Shown: positions 8,413-18,841 of the stretch, in pieces
How positions within the stretch are numbered: the stretch's first letter is position 1
Layout of the letters: each line of letters starts with the position of its first letter
NCBI GenBank assembly: GCA_963843255.1
Contig: CAWJJQ010000002.1
Span: 1-64,000, forward strand
DNA: 64,000 nucleotides
From: Bog-159 sp963843255
Lineage (GTDB): Bacteria > Acidobacteriota > Terriglobia > Bryobacterales > Bryobacteraceae
Direction of reading: 5' to 3'
Program-made: the position numbers and the translations under genes
The notes under the pieces: generated by a model
Database searches by the model: none
Told to the model about the DNA's origin: nothing
The model's input: only the letters and a program-made list of their open reading frames with translations

Positions 8413-9882
8413 TTAGCGACGTCGATTTTGTCTAGAAGGGGCGACGGCCACAATCGAAGTGCGGTTGAAGTGCTTTGTCGTTTCAGCGACCATGGCATCA
8501 TACGCGCTGTCCAGAATGTTCTGCGCGTATCCATTCGCATGTCCGTAATGTTTCTCTGTCGTCTTTACTGAAGTATGTCCAAGCCATTCCTTGACTTGTT
8601 GTAGTGATGTGCCAGCAGTTAGGGCGAGACATGCAAACGTGTGCCGCAGGGTATGCGTGCTGGCGCGATGCTCAAAAGGTCTCCGGAAACGGCCTTGCTC
8701 ATCGGGCTTCTGAGCCCGGCGCATTAATGTGGCGATGTCGTTGCACCATGCTTTTGTGCAGGTGCGCGGTGCGCCTGCGCACGTCCAAAACCAATATCGC
8801 TTTTCGTCCTTTTGCCCCTTGAACGGAAGTGTTAACAAGGCATTTCCCACAAACTCGGGAATGAGAACTCTCACGGCGTTGCCCGTTTTTTTCATTCGCT
8901 CGACAATGATTACATAACGGCGTCCGACCTTTTGGACTTGGCTATCATGCAGCATTGCCGCGTCGCTGATCCGGAGCCCCGACCAACGAAGCAGCGGGAT
9001 CATCACCTGGAGTTCTTTAGACTTTTTTCCGTCCGGTTTGCCCCAGGTATCCGGCCAGTCACGCGCCGCATCTAGCACCCGCACATATTCATCCGGATTA
9101 AGACCATATTTGGGCTCGCCCCTTCCGCGGGTTTCAACTTTCACGTTCTTGGCCTCGTTCACGGTCAGCCACCCAGAACTCTTGCAGTAATCCACAAAAT
9201 ATCGCAGCCTCCGGAGTTCCGCCACCTTTGTTGTGCGGGTAAGGAGCTTCTCCGACCACTTTACGTTCCGTTTGTTCTGTGTTGGATTCAAGTTCCGCCA
9301 CGAGAGCACAAAGTCTTCACAAGTGCTTTTGTTCTCGAGTTCTTTAATCGATCGGACGTAATGCGCTTGGCACCACGGCACCAGGCGGGAATTGAGCAGG
9401 ACCCTATATTTCCGCAATGTGCTCTGCTGAATATTCTCACCCTCGGGTCCTTTGGACTTGAGGAATCGGTTGATCGCGTGTTCAACCGAAACCGCGTCGC
9501 CGCTGGACAATCCGGTCTGGATAGGATCCATCAGCTGACCCCACCGCAGCCATTGAACAGCCAGTGCCTTTGCCTGGTCCCACTGGTTAGTGCCGAGCGA
9601 TCGGCGGCGAATCCGCTCCGGCTCGTTTGCCAACAAACCGTCACAGACTATCGGACAGGCACAGTCTTTCGCCTGTTCGCGTTTCAGCTTGGGATCGGGT
9701 TCGTGCACGAGCATCATGAACGTGCCGTTGGCTCTTACAGGGAACGGCCGTGGATCAAAAACCCGCGAATCACCATAGTTGCAGGTCCGTCCTTCAGGAG
9801 TCTGAACCCGCGTTCTGGAGTGTCGCCGGTACAGTGTCAGAGTGTTTCCTATAGAAATATTATGGGACCACGGTGGGACCAC
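8413..9882 (-). CDS. tyrosine recombinase (phage-type integrase) at selC
   Basis: This 489-residue integrase carries the expected catalytic set: Arg in RWSGLRISDAAM, His-Leu-Arg in HTLRHTFACLA, and His with the nucleophilic Tyr in WLGHTSVKTTEKHYGHAN. The N-terminal part has an LTLYRRH start-like motif and a C-x-C pair (DCACPI), as seen in many acidobacterial integrases. A SAM-like core-binding domain spans about residues 130-250. The reported GTG start lies within a tandem 11-base repeat and the true start may be slightly downstream. The gene begins 47 bases past the 3' end of tRNA-Sec on the same strand, which fits integration into selC. It appears intact. Confidence 0.88.
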   Translation of the reverse strand: MVPPWSHNISIGNTLTLYRRHSRTRVQTPEGRTCNYGDSRVFDPRPFPVRANGTFMMLVHEPDPKLKREQAKDCACPIVCDGLLANEPERIRRRSLGTNQWDQAKALAVQWLRWGQLMDPIQTGLSSGDAVSVEHAINRFLKSKGPEGENIQQSTLRKYRVLLNSRLVPWCQAHYVRSIKELENKSTCEDFVLSWRNLNPTQNKRNVKWSEKLLTRTTKVAELRRLRYFVDYCKSSGWLTVNEAKNVKVETRGRGEPKYGLNPDEYVRVLDAARDWPDTWGKPDGKKSKELQVMIPLLRWSGLRISDAAMLHDSQVQKVGRRYVIIVERMKKTGNAVRVLIPEFVGNALLTLPFKGQKDEKRYWFWTCAGAPRTCTKAWCNDIATLMRRAQKPDEQGRFRRPFEHRASTHTLRHTFACLALTAGTSLQQVKEWLGHTSVKTTEKHYGHANGYAQNILDSAYDAMVAETTKHFNRTSIVAVAPSRQNRRR

Positions 9883-9928
9883 GGCAATAGTATTGTATGT
9901 ATAGTGTTGAAATACAACGAGTTATTTG

Positions 9929-10023
9929 TGGCGGAAGCCAGTGGGAGTCGAACCCACCTGCAATACTGAGTACCGCACGGCGGGTTTGAAGCCCGCGCCC
10001 AGCACCGGCTAAGATTGGCTTCC
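9929..10023 (-). tRNA. selC: tRNA-Sec (anticodon UCA)
   Basis: The 95-base gene folds with an 8-base-pair acceptor stem (GGAAGCCA with TGGCTTCC), an anticodon stem GCGGG/CCCGC around the loop CTTCAAA (anticodon TCA), a long variable arm, a T arm GTGGG-TTCGACT-CCCAC and an encoded GCCA end. The 8-pair acceptor stem, long variable arm and UCA anticodon are diagnostic of selenocysteine tRNA. The genome therefore probably decodes some UGA codons as selenocysteine; SelA, SelB and SelD are not in the window. The 3' half of this gene is the presumed attachment site for the neighbouring integrase. Confidence 0.95.
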
Positions 10024-10047
10024 GTTACGATTGTAGCTGTTTGGCAA

Positions 10048-11418
<1,371 letters not shown>

Positions 11419-11434
11419 CCTTTAATGTAACCGC

Positions 11435-13180
11435 TTACGCAAGCACAATAGAGAATGTCGTGCCTTTGCCGCTCTCGCTGTATACCGAGATCTTGCCCTT
11501 GTGATCGCTAACCACCGATTGCACAATGGCCAGCCCCAAGCCCGTGCCGTGCGTCTTGGTGGTGTAATAGGGCGTAAAAAGGCGGTCGCACTCCTCCGCG
11601 GTCAAGCCCTGGCCAGTGTCGGCGACCTCAAGTCGCACACCGCTCTCTTCGCGCGCCGTGCGGATCGTCAGGTCACCCCCTGCCGGCATGGCGTCGATCG
11701 CGTTCAGAACCAGATTCTGCAGGGCGCGCGAGAGTTGCCCCGGATCGGCCTGGACGGCGCGCAGATCGGGGGCAAGTTCCAGGCGGACCTGCACACGGGC
11801 AGCCTGCATTTGCACTTCGAACAGCTTCAGGCTGTCGCGAACCAGGCTGTTCAGATCGATGGTTTCTAACTGGGGGGGAGGCATCTTGGCGAAATCGCTG
11901 AAGCGCCCCACGATGCCGCGCAGCTTCCCCAACTCGGCGAGCAAAGTCGCAGTGCTCTCCCGAAAGACCTCGTCGAACTGATCGGGATGCGCGGCGCGGG
12001 CGCGCTGCAGGTTCTCAACCGTGATCTGCAGGGGGAAGAGAGGATTTTTCAGCTCGTGCGCCAGGCGGCGGGCGAGTTCGCGCCAGGCGGCCACGCGCTC
12101 GGCCTGCACCAGGCGGTCGCGCTGCTCCAGAAGTTCGCGGGTCATCTGGTTGAATGCAGCTGCCAGGGCGCCAATTTCGTCGCTGGAACGGACATGTACC
12201 TGCGTATGCCAGTCGCCGGCAGTTACCGCGCGCGCCGCGGCGGCCAGGGATTCTACGGGACGGGTAATCCGGGCGGTGGTCCAAAAAGTAATCAACAGAG
12301 CCAGCAGAATGCCGCCGGCCGCCACCATGATCTCGACGCGCCGGAGAAAGCGTTCCAGCCCCACCTGCTCGGCGCGCGAGCTGCCCACCAGGAAGGCGCC
12401 CATCAGCTCGCTGTCCGGCCCGATCAACGGGATGGCGTGAAACGTTTCCTCGCTGGCAGCATCGGAGGACCAGGCAACATTACGCGTCACCTCGGCGCGC
12501 CGCTTGGTTACTTCGGCAATCAGCGGCGCGAGCGGTGCGATCTGGCGGACTGGCCCAGAGGCGTCCACGACCGACTGTGAGTCGAGGCACAAGAGGGCAC
12601 GCATGCCGGAGGGCAGCACGAAGGACGACAGAAAGTCGCGGTCGAGTGCTTCACCGCCGATCACATAGAGCTTGCTCTCGGCCACGTGGGCAATGCGGAC
12701 CGAGATCAGCGCCAGGGCCGTACCAGCGGGCGTTTCCTCGCGCCTGAGGAAAGGCTCCTGGGAATCCCAATCGTCGCGGCGCGTCACCCAGTCTTCCTGA
12801 TAGAGGAAGCGGGCGGGCCATTGTTTTGAAGAAATGATGCTACCGGTGCCCGAGACCAGTTCCAGAAAGTCTAGATTGTGGGCCGTGGCCAGGGGCTGCG
12901 CGGCGTCCACATAGGTAGAAGGATCGGCATCCGGGCGGCTCAGCGCGATGAGCATCTCGCGGGTGGCGTCGGATTCGGCGATGTCCTCAACCTGGCGGGC
13001 GATCTCGCGCTGACGGCGGAGAAACTCCTGGCGAAATTGCGCGGTGAGGGCGGCGACGCGTTGCTCGTCGAGGAGCTCGAACGCGCGACGGGTGGTGGTG
13101 GAGACGATAGCGCCCACAAAAACCACGGCGACCACCACGGTGAGCGAGAAAATGAGCAGGAGCCGGGTGCGAAAGGTCAT
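11435..13180 (-). CDS. NtrY-like membrane sensor histidine kinase
   Basis: I start the gene at the ATG at 13180, which overlaps the stop of the solute-binding gene as ATGA; the in-frame ATG at 13201 lies inside that gene. The protein has a transmembrane helix (about 8-30), a roughly 240-residue periplasmic sensor region, a second helix (AAGGILLALLITFW), a HAMP segment, the phospho-acceptor helix RRLAHELKNPLFPLQ, and ATP-binding boxes NLVLNAIDAMPAGG, DTGQGL and GTGLGLAIVQSVV. It should autophosphorylate and pass phosphate to the NtrC-type regulator downstream. The coupling to a solute-binding protein suggests it senses a ligand presented in the periplasm. Confidence 0.92.
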   Translation of the reverse strand: MTFRTRLLLIFSLTVVVAVVFVGAIVSTTTRRAFELLDEQRVAALTAQFRQEFLRRQREIARQVEDIAESDATREMLIALSRPDADPSTYVDAAQPLATAHNLDFLELVSGTGSIISSKQWPARFLYQEDWVTRRDDWDSQEPFLRREETPAGTALALISVRIAHVAESKLYVIGGEALDRDFLSSFVLPSGMRALLCLDSQSVVDASGPVRQIAPLAPLIAEVTKRRAEVTRNVAWSSDAASEETFHAIPLIGPDSELMGAFLVGSSRAEQVGLERFLRRVEIMVAAGGILLALLITFWTTARITRPVESLAAAARAVTAGDWHTQVHVRSSDEIGALAAAFNQMTRELLEQRDRLVQAERVAAWRELARRLAHELKNPLFPLQITVENLQRARAAHPDQFDEVFRESTATLLAELGKLRGIVGRFSDFAKMPPPQLETIDLNSLVRDSLKLFEVQMQAARVQVRLELAPDLRAVQADPGQLSRALQNLVLNAIDAMPAGGDLTIRTAREESGVRLEVADTGQGLTAEECDRLFTPYYTTKTHGTGLGLAIVQSVVSDHKGKISVYSESGKGTTFSIVLA

Positions 13181-14469
13181 GGCGCAGCCACGGTGAGCCA
13201 AAGATTTTCGAAGCGCCAGTCGCCGAGGCGGGTGATGGCCGGCGGCGCAAACACGTGCACCCGGCCGGACACGATGTAGAGATCGGGCAGATGAAAGAGC
13301 GGAATCACGCGATGGCCGTCAAGCAGCAGCCGTTCGGATTCGAATAGCCCGGTGGGTGTGGTGACGGCCTGCGGGGCTTCCAGGCCAAGCGCCGCGGCGA
13401 GTGCTGCCAGGGCGCGCGGCGGGTCGAGCGACCGGAGGCGGAATTCGATCAGGCGCGCATCTGCCTGCGAATTCTGCGGAGAGACCTGCACGATCAACCC
13501 AGCATCCCGGGCATTCACCGCGACACGCTCGGCGAGCGATCGCGCCGCGCGCAGCGAGGGATCGTAGGTGAGGCTCAGCGTACGTGCGGCGGGCGGCAGA
13601 CCGGCGGACAATGTCCGCGCGCGCGCCAGATCGGGCGTGGTAGGAAAAGCGAACGCGTAACCGCTCAACCATTGTGGCAACAGCGCGGCTGTAACTTCAC
13701 CCTGCCTCTGTAGCAGGACGCTATGCATGGCTGCACGATCGATGGCCAACGCCATGGCTTCGCGCAAGCGCGGATCTTCAGCCCGGCCGAGGGAGAATTC
13801 GAGCGCGAGCAGGTTCACGTCGGCAGAGGACCATGCGACGCGCCCACGTTCCGAGGCGCGCCGAAGGTCCGCGGGAGCAATTTCGGCGACATCGGTTTTT
13901 CCCAGTTCCAGATCCACTAGCTGGTCGCGGAGCCCGCGCCCCAGTTGGACTTCAATCGAATCGAGGAACGGCCGGCCACCCCAATAGTCTTCGCTGGCGG
14001 TAAACGTGGCATGGCGGCCGGGGTCGGAGGCGTTCAGTCGAAAGGGGCCGGTCGCGGCGAAGGCGGTGTGAGCCAGGTCCATCAATAGACTGGATATGCC
14101 ATGGTCGGCGCGGATGACGACGGAATCGGCGTTCGCGGCGATGAGAGACGGCATGAGTGGCTGCAAAGCAGCTAACACGGCGGCGGGGGTCAATGGAGAC
14201 CCATCGTGGAACTTGACGCCGGGCCGCAGCTTAAACTGCCAGCGCTTGGAGGCGCCTTCCGTCTGCCAGGAGACGGCCAGGCAAGGCTGCGGCGTGCCCG
14301 CTTCGTCAAGCCGCACCAGGGGTTCCAAAACGAGTGACGTCAGCGGTTCGGCATCGGCGGCGGTGGCGCGGACTTCGGCGCGCAAAGTGCCGCCATAATG
14401 CGGCCGCGTCGCCGCGTTCAGGGTCAGCGCGCTAATTACCGCAAGTGGGAACCAGGCTGACAGCCGCAT
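13177..14469 (-). CDS. periplasmic solute-binding protein, family 5 (peptide/nickel type)
   Basis: The 430-residue protein begins at the ATG at 14469 with a signal peptide (MRLSAWFPLAVISALTLNAA). A longer open frame upstream is only the antisense-like shadow of the preceding gene. Family-5 landmarks are YGGTLR near the N-terminus, LRPGVKFHDGSPLTPAAVLAAL, the EDYWGGRPFLDSIEV block, and PRLREAMALAIDRAAM. Such proteins usually feed an ABC importer, but no permease or ATPase gene is present. Instead it overlaps a sensor-kinase gene by 4 bases, so it may deliver ligand to the kinase. It overlaps the upstream gene by 38 bases. Confidence 0.85.
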   Translation of the reverse strand: MRLSAWFPLAVISALTLNAATRPHYGGTLRAEVRATAADAEPLTSLVLEPLVRLDEAGTPQPCLAVSWQTEGASKRWQFKLRPGVKFHDGSPLTPAAVLAALQPLMPSLIAANADSVVIRADHGISSLLMDLAHTAFAATGPFRLNASDPGRHATFTASEDYWGGRPFLDSIEVQLGRGLRDQLVDLELGKTDVAEIAPADLRRASERGRVAWSSADVNLLALEFSLGRAEDPRLREAMALAIDRAAMHSVLLQRQGEVTAALLPQWLSGYAFAFPTTPDLARARTLSAGLPPAARTLSLTYDPSLRAARSLAERVAVNARDAGLIVQVSPQNSQADARLIEFRLRSLDPPRALAALAAALGLEAPQAVTTPTGLFESERLLLDGHRVIPLFHLPDLYIVSGRVHVFAPPAITRLGDWRFENLWLTVAAP

Positions 14470-15529
14470 AACGTCCGGTCTGAAGGTCGCGCGATACCGC
14501 GGTGGCGGAGCTACCCGCGGACCACAAGGCGACGATGGGTCCAGGGAATTCGAGTGCTCCGCCCGCCGGTTGAGCCGTGCCGCCGCTGAGTTCGTATGGC
14601 TGAACGGCGTCCGCCGAATTAAGGCCCGCGGGACGGGTGGCGAGAAGGCGGTCGCCGCAGGGTGTCTGGACGGCGGCCAGGTCGCTGCCCCACTCGCCGG
14701 AGTTGCCCGCCAATTCCCAGGTGTGGGTATAAATGCGGGCGCGGCCGTCCACACCCGCAAACATCCAGCCGTCGGCGGCGGGAGCGGCGGAGTAGAACGG
14801 CGGAAGCTCGTGTATGCCGCCGGGTTCAACGTCGATATGACCCGAAAAGAAGTTCCCAGCAGGAGCGTATGCCGCCAGCGCGCCAGGCCCCAACAGCCAG
14901 GGATCCTGCGAATCACGGCATGCGAGGTCCAGCTTCGGCTGCAGCGCGCCGCGGCACTCGGTGGCCGGTAGCCACGCGGTGAAGGCTGCGCCGCTGAAAG
15001 ATAGGCGTCCACGCAAATCGCGGGGCCACGGGTGGCGCACGGAAATGGGAACGGACTGCTGTTCAGAACCCTGAATCAGCAGGACGCGGGCGGCATCCAG
15101 AACCAGAGTCACATCGCTGGCCTGAACCGCATCCAGAATGGGTTGGTCCTGTTCCCAAAGCAGCCGTTTTTCGAGCGTCACTCGTCCGGCGGCATTGATC
15201 GTTTGGGCGGCAGAAGTCGACGGCCGGCGCGGCCAGGATTCGATCAGCACCTGGCGGTCGCCGGAGCGATGAATCTCGGCCACCAGCAGGTACTCGGTCA
15301 GGTTCTCGGAAATGGTGATGGCGACGTCGGCGGCAGCGGACCCCGTCGATTTGAGTTCCGCATCGAAAACGCGCCGAATGTCAGCGATCTCTCCAGGGCC
15401 CAACGACGACAGGTTGCGCACGGTGACGGTAGCGGGTGCGTGGGCCACAGCAGCCGCTGTATTGCGCGCCAGGTCGCGAGCCGCGCCGCCCATGTCGAGG
15501 GCCAGCAGGGCCAAGAGGAGAGGTCCCAA
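14432..15529 (-). CDS. secreted protein of unknown function, first gene of the SBP-kinase operon
   Basis: The 365-residue frame starts at a TTG at 15529 with a hydrophobic LLLALLALDM stretch that looks like a signal peptide; an alternative start slightly upstream is possible. The middle has short repeated beta-rich segments, and the C-terminal half (WLLGPGALAAYAPAGNFFSGHID, SSATAVSRDLQTGRYAAVSL) could be an irregular beta-propeller-like sensor of unknown ligand. I recognise no family. The 38-base overlap with the solute-binding gene makes co-translation likely, so it probably belongs to the same sensory unit. It has only four cysteines and no lipobox. Confidence 0.6.
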   Translation of the reverse strand: MGPLLLALLALDMGGAARDLARNTAAAVAHAPATVTVRNLSSLGPGEIADIRRVFDAELKSTGSAAADVAITISENLTEYLLVAEIHRSGDRQVLIESWPRRPSTSAAQTINAAGRVTLEKRLLWEQDQPILDAVQASDVTLVLDAARVLLIQGSEQQSVPISVRHPWPRDLRGRLSFSGAAFTAWLPATECRGALQPKLDLACRDSQDPWLLGPGALAAYAPAGNFFSGHIDVEPGGIHELPPFYSAAPAADGWMFAGVDGRARIYTHTWELAGNSGEWGSDLAAVQTPCGDRLLATRPAGLNSADAVQPYELSGGTAQPAGGALEFPGPIVALWSAGSSATAVSRDLQTGRYAAVSLVPTCGN

Positions 15530-15605
15530 TGATTCATGATCGCATGCCGCAGGACGGCTGGCAGTGTGGTGAAACTCCTGCGGAGTATATTAGTCTGAGT
15601 TCAAT

Positions 15606-16343
15606 ATGGCCGACCACCTTTTCTGCGACGCGGATCTCGCCGCGCTGTACGATGCATGGTGGCCGCGGGACCAAAGAAAAGATGCCGGCTTCTATTTGCC
15701 GCTGGTGATGTCGGCGGAAGCAGTGCTCGATGTTGGCTGCGGAACGGGCGCCCTGTTGCGTGAGGCCCGACAGGCCGGCCATAAGGGCCGGCTGTGCGGG
15801 CTCGATCCAGCCCCTGGCATGCTCATGCAGGCGCGCAAGCGGTCCGACGTCGAATGGGTACTCGGTGATCTTACCTCGCCTGCCTGGACGCGCGAATTCG
15901 ACCTGGTGGTCATGACAGGGCATGCCTTTCAGACACTCATCGAAGACAACGAGATTCGCACCTCGCTCGCGGCGATTCGCCGGGCTCTCACGGACAATGG
16001 CCGTTTCGCTTTCGAAACCCGTAACCCGCTGGCGCGCGCGTGGGATGGCTGGACGCCGGACAATGCAGTGGAGGTTACCAGAGCGGAGGGCGCAACGGTC
16101 CGCATAACCACCCAGGTTGATGCGCCCTTTGATGGAAGAACTGTTTCCTTCACGCACACCTTCGCCAGCCCCGCCTGGGACCACCCGCGGCTCAGTCGGA
16201 GCACTCTGCGATTCCTGGATGCGGATTTGCTGACCGCTTTCCTCACCGGCGCTGGTTTCGTGATCGCGGAGCAGTTCGGAGATTGGGACCGGCACCCGCT
16301 GATCGATACCAGCCCGGAGATCATAACTGTCGCACGTAGCTAA
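15606..16343 (+). CDS. class I SAM-dependent methyltransferase
   Basis: The 245-residue protein has the glycine-rich SAM motif VLDVGCGTGALL (about residues 40-51), the acidic residue ending motif II (CGLDPAP), and the motif region GDLTSPAWTREFDLVVMTGHAFQTL. This fits the Methyltransf_25/11 superfamily; the substrate cannot be inferred. It is transcribed alone on the plus strand, divergent from the SBP-kinase operon, and its last codons overlap the 3' end of the convergent NarL-type regulator gene by four bases. The ATG at 15606 is the first in frame. Confidence 0.85.
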   Translation: MADHLFCDADLAALYDAWWPRDQRKDAGFYLPLVMSAEAVLDVGCGTGALLREARQAGHKGRLCGLDPAPGMLMQARKRSDVEWVLGDLTSPAWTREFDLVVMTGHAFQTLIEDNEIRTSLAAIRRALTDNGRFAFETRNPLARAWDGWTPDNAVEVTRAEGATVRITTQVDAPFDGRTVSFTHTFASPAWDHPRLSRSTLRFLDADLLTAFLTGAGFVIAEQFGDWDRHPLIDTSPEIITVARS

Positions 16344-16990
16344 GCAATGATCCCCTTGCGCACCGCATACAGGATCAGCTCAGGAACGCTGTGCAGGTTC
16401 AGCTTCTGCAGTATATGAGTGCGATGGGTTTCCACGGTGTACAGACTGAGGTTCAGCATGTTGGCGACTTCCTTGTTGGTCTTGCCCTCGGCCAGAAGCT
16501 GCAGGATCTCGCGCTCGCGATTGGTCAACAGCTCGTAGGTGTCCTCGGCGCCGCGGCTCTCCAACTGGCGCATGTAGTCCTCTACCAGAATCTTGCTGAT
16601 CGCCGGACTGAAGAACGACTTGCCCTCGGTGAGCGCGCGTACGGCGGCCAGCAGGTCTGCTTCCGCCGAATCCTTGAGCAGATAGGCGCGGGCTCCGGCC
16701 TTCAGCGCGCGAATGACGTAGCTCTCGTCGGAATGCATGCTGAGGATGGCGATGGCCGTGCGCGGATTATGGTTCATGATCTGGCGGGCAGCTTCGATGC
16801 CGTTCAGGTTGGGCATGCCAATGTCCATGATGACCACGTCCGGACGGGCGGACTCCGTGAGCGCGACCGCCTGCCGGCCATCGGCCGCCTCGCCCACTAC
16901 TTCCAGATTCGGCTGGCGCTCCAGCAGCAGGCGCAGCCCGTTACGCATGACGGTATGGTCGTCAGCCAGCACGATGCGCACAGCACTCAT
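16340..16990 (-). CDS. NarL/FixJ-type response regulator
   Basis: The 216-residue protein has a receiver domain (acid pocket ADDH, phospho-acceptor Asp56 in IMDIGMPN, KAGARAYLLKDS) and a LuxR-type helix-turn-helix (LTNREREILQLLAEGKTNKEVANMLNLSLYTVETH split over about residues 150-190). It is the partner of the kinase gene upstream, with which it overlaps as ATGA, so the two are translationally coupled. It should bind DNA as a dimer after phosphorylation. Regulated genes are not evident from the window. Confidence 0.95.
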   Translation of the reverse strand: MSAVRIVLADDHTVMRNGLRLLLERQPNLEVVGEAADGRQAVALTESARPDVVIMDIGMPNLNGIEAARQIMNHNPRTAIAILSMHSDESYVIRALKAGARAYLLKDSAEADLLAAVRALTEGKSFFSPAISKILVEDYMRQLESRGAEDTYELLTNREREILQLLAEGKTNKEVANMLNLSLYTVETHRTHILQKLNLHSVPELILYAVRKGIIA

Positions 16991-18384
16991 GCGAAGGCCT
17001 CCGCGGTGTGTCTCACCAAAGGAATCTCGATCCGTAACTGGGTACCATGCCCTGGTTCGGACTGCAGGTGGAAACTCCCACCCAGGTGCGTGACGCGCTC
17101 TTCCATGCCCAGCAAACCTAGACCGCGGACATGGGCGCTGTCAAAACCCTGGCCGTCATCAATGACGGTCAAGCGGATACTCTGGCTTTCCTGCTCTACG
17201 CGAATGCGGACGCTGCGCGCAAAGGCGTGGCGGGCGCAATTGTGCAGGGCTTCCTGCACCACGCGATAAATACAGGTTTTGTGCTCCTCCGGCAGATCGT
17301 CGGCCACGGTATCGGCGTCCACATTGACGGCCAAGCCGGTGCGTTTGGAAATCTCACGCGCCTGCCATTGCAACGCGGGCACGAGGCCCAGGTCGTCGAG
17401 CATAGAAGGGCGCAGCAACAGGGCCATGTTGCGGACCACTTGCACACTGCTCTCGGCCAGCTTTCGGATGGACTCCACGTGGCGGCGCAATTCGGCGTCT
17501 CCGGGAGCCACCGCGCCCAGATTCCCGAGCTCCATCAAGAGCGCGCTGAGCGATTGACCGACCTCGTCGTGCAGCTCGCGCGAGATGGCGCGGCGCTCCT
17601 GTTCCTGCGCCTCAACCAGCCGCGCGGAGAGGTCCTTCAGCTCCCTTTGGGCCTCCACCACCTGGCGATAGCGCAGATCGGCGTCGCGCGCCAGCCGCAA
17701 AATATGTCGTGTGGTGGCGATGGCCAGCAACAGGCCGATTCCCAGCGTAATTGCCAGCATCAAGCCCAGGCGGTATCGGAAACGGTCGAAAATCTCTTTC
17801 AAACGCTCGTCGCCGTTGTTCAATTCCTGCTCGTTGACGGCGGCGATACGATCGGCAATTTCGAGGGAGGTGGCGCGCCGGGGAAAAAGCTCCTGGTGCA
17901 TGAAGGCATCCGTCCGCGTGGCTTTTTCCGGAGCGTCCCAGTGAAAGACCGGGTCGAGGACCTTCCAATAATCGGCTATGCGCGCCTGGAGGGCCTCGAA
18001 AGGCAACTCTTCGCTGGCGTCCAGGGAGTGCGAGTAGCGCTCCAGCGCGGCATCCATTTCGCGGCGAATATTCTGCAGGGTGGCGCGATACGTCTCGGCG
18101 TGGGATGCATCTTTTTCGAGCAGATAATCGCGGGTGAATGTGCCGGATTGGTAAAGGGCGGAGCGGATCTCCTCGAGAGCCCGGTTACGCAGCAGGAACG
18201 TCTGGCGGATCTGGATATTGCGCGCCTGCACCTGGCGTAATGCGCGCAGAGAGTCGATTCCCGTAAACAGCATCATCCCCAGCATGCCGCCAAAGCTGGC
18301 CAGCAGCACGACCTGGGATCCCCACTGGAGCGGCTGTCCGCTTCTTTTGAAAACCACGGCGTCTTTGGTTCCCTCTGGCTCCAT
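16987..18384 (-). CDS. sensor histidine kinase, HisKA_3 (NarX/DegS) type
   Basis: The 465-residue protein has two transmembrane helices (about 25-47 and 205-225) bordering a helical periplasmic region with a four-helix-bundle look (DYLLEKDASHAETYRATL). The cytoplasmic part has the HisKA_3 phospho-acceptor RAISRELHDEVGQSLSAL, the ATP-binding helix YRVVQEALHNCARHA, DDGQGFD and GLGLLGMEERV. This is the NarX/DegS/LiaS architecture. It lies just upstream of, and overlaps, the NarL-type regulator gene. The signal is unknown. An ATG start at 18384 follows a 457-base intergenic region that should hold the operon promoter. Confidence 0.93.
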   Translation of the reverse strand: MEPEGTKDAVVFKRSGQPLQWGSQVVLLASFGGMLGMMLFTGIDSLRALRQVQARNIQIRQTFLLRNRALEEIRSALYQSGTFTRDYLLEKDASHAETYRATLQNIRREMDAALERYSHSLDASEELPFEALQARIADYWKVLDPVFHWDAPEKATRTDAFMHQELFPRRATSLEIADRIAAVNEQELNNGDERLKEIFDRFRYRLGLMLAITLGIGLLLAIATTRHILRLARDADLRYRQVVEAQRELKDLSARLVEAQEQERRAISRELHDEVGQSLSALLMELGNLGAVAPGDAELRRHVESIRKLAESSVQVVRNMALLLRPSMLDDLGLVPALQWQAREISKRTGLAVNVDADTVADDLPEEHKTCIYRVVQEALHNCARHAFARSVRIRVEQESQSIRLTVIDDGQGFDSAHVRGLGLLGMEERVTHLGGSFHLQSEPGHGTQLRIEIPLVRHTAEAFA

Positions 18385-18841
18385 TGGTAGAGTATCAGTT
18401 CGTCTAATTCGATCATATACCGCCGGTTTGGTAGACGCGCGGACCGAACACGGGCGAAATCCAAGAATCGCGCGTGGAAAATACCCTGCGGACGGGATAT
18501 GGATGAGGTGCGGAAGTCTCTATTCTTAGATTAGTAGCCTGGTCGAGGAACGCGTCAAGCCGCTGCTGGGACAGTCGCACGGCTGACGCGTTCCTGCGCA
18601 CATTCATTCGTGTCAGCCTGCCCTTAGCGCAGGCAAGGGGCAGGTGGCGAAACGTGACCCCTGCCCAGTTTTTGTTTTCTCCCCTTTGCCTGCCCCGTAG
18701 TATAATCCAGCTTCAATCTCAAACCACAGCGCGAAAAGGTTGCGTGGCAGCGGCCGCCAAACTGGTTGGGAACTCGCTGGATATTGGCGACGCGGCCGTG
18801 GCCTTGTTTTGCGCGAGTTCCTTAAAAAGGAGAACAACACG
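18385..18841. other. divergent intergenic region
   Basis: No gene is supported here. The region separates the minus-strand kinase operon from the plus-strand GH172 gene and must contain both promoters. A partial inverted repeat (GCCTGC ... GCAGGC) lies near 18617-18636. An AAGGAG ribosome-binding site at its right end decides the GH172 start. I cannot place -35/-10 boxes with confidence. Confidence 0.4.

Noticed and set aside
8413..9928. distal attachment repeat of the selC element
   Set aside because: I looked through positions 1-9900 for a second copy of the selC 3' end (GGGAGTCGAACCC) and did not see one.
14470..15012. N-terminal extension of the solute-binding protein
   Set aside because: The extra 181 residues overlap the preceding gene in another frame, are Arg/Pro-rich, and would bury the clear signal peptide that starts at 14469.
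15534..16295. 253-codon minus-strand open frame
   Set aside because: It is antisense to the methyltransferase, which has an intact SAM-binding motif.
17131..18240. 369-codon plus-strand open frame
   Set aside because: It is antisense to the HisKA_3 kinase and His/Gln-rich in the way typical of shadow frames.
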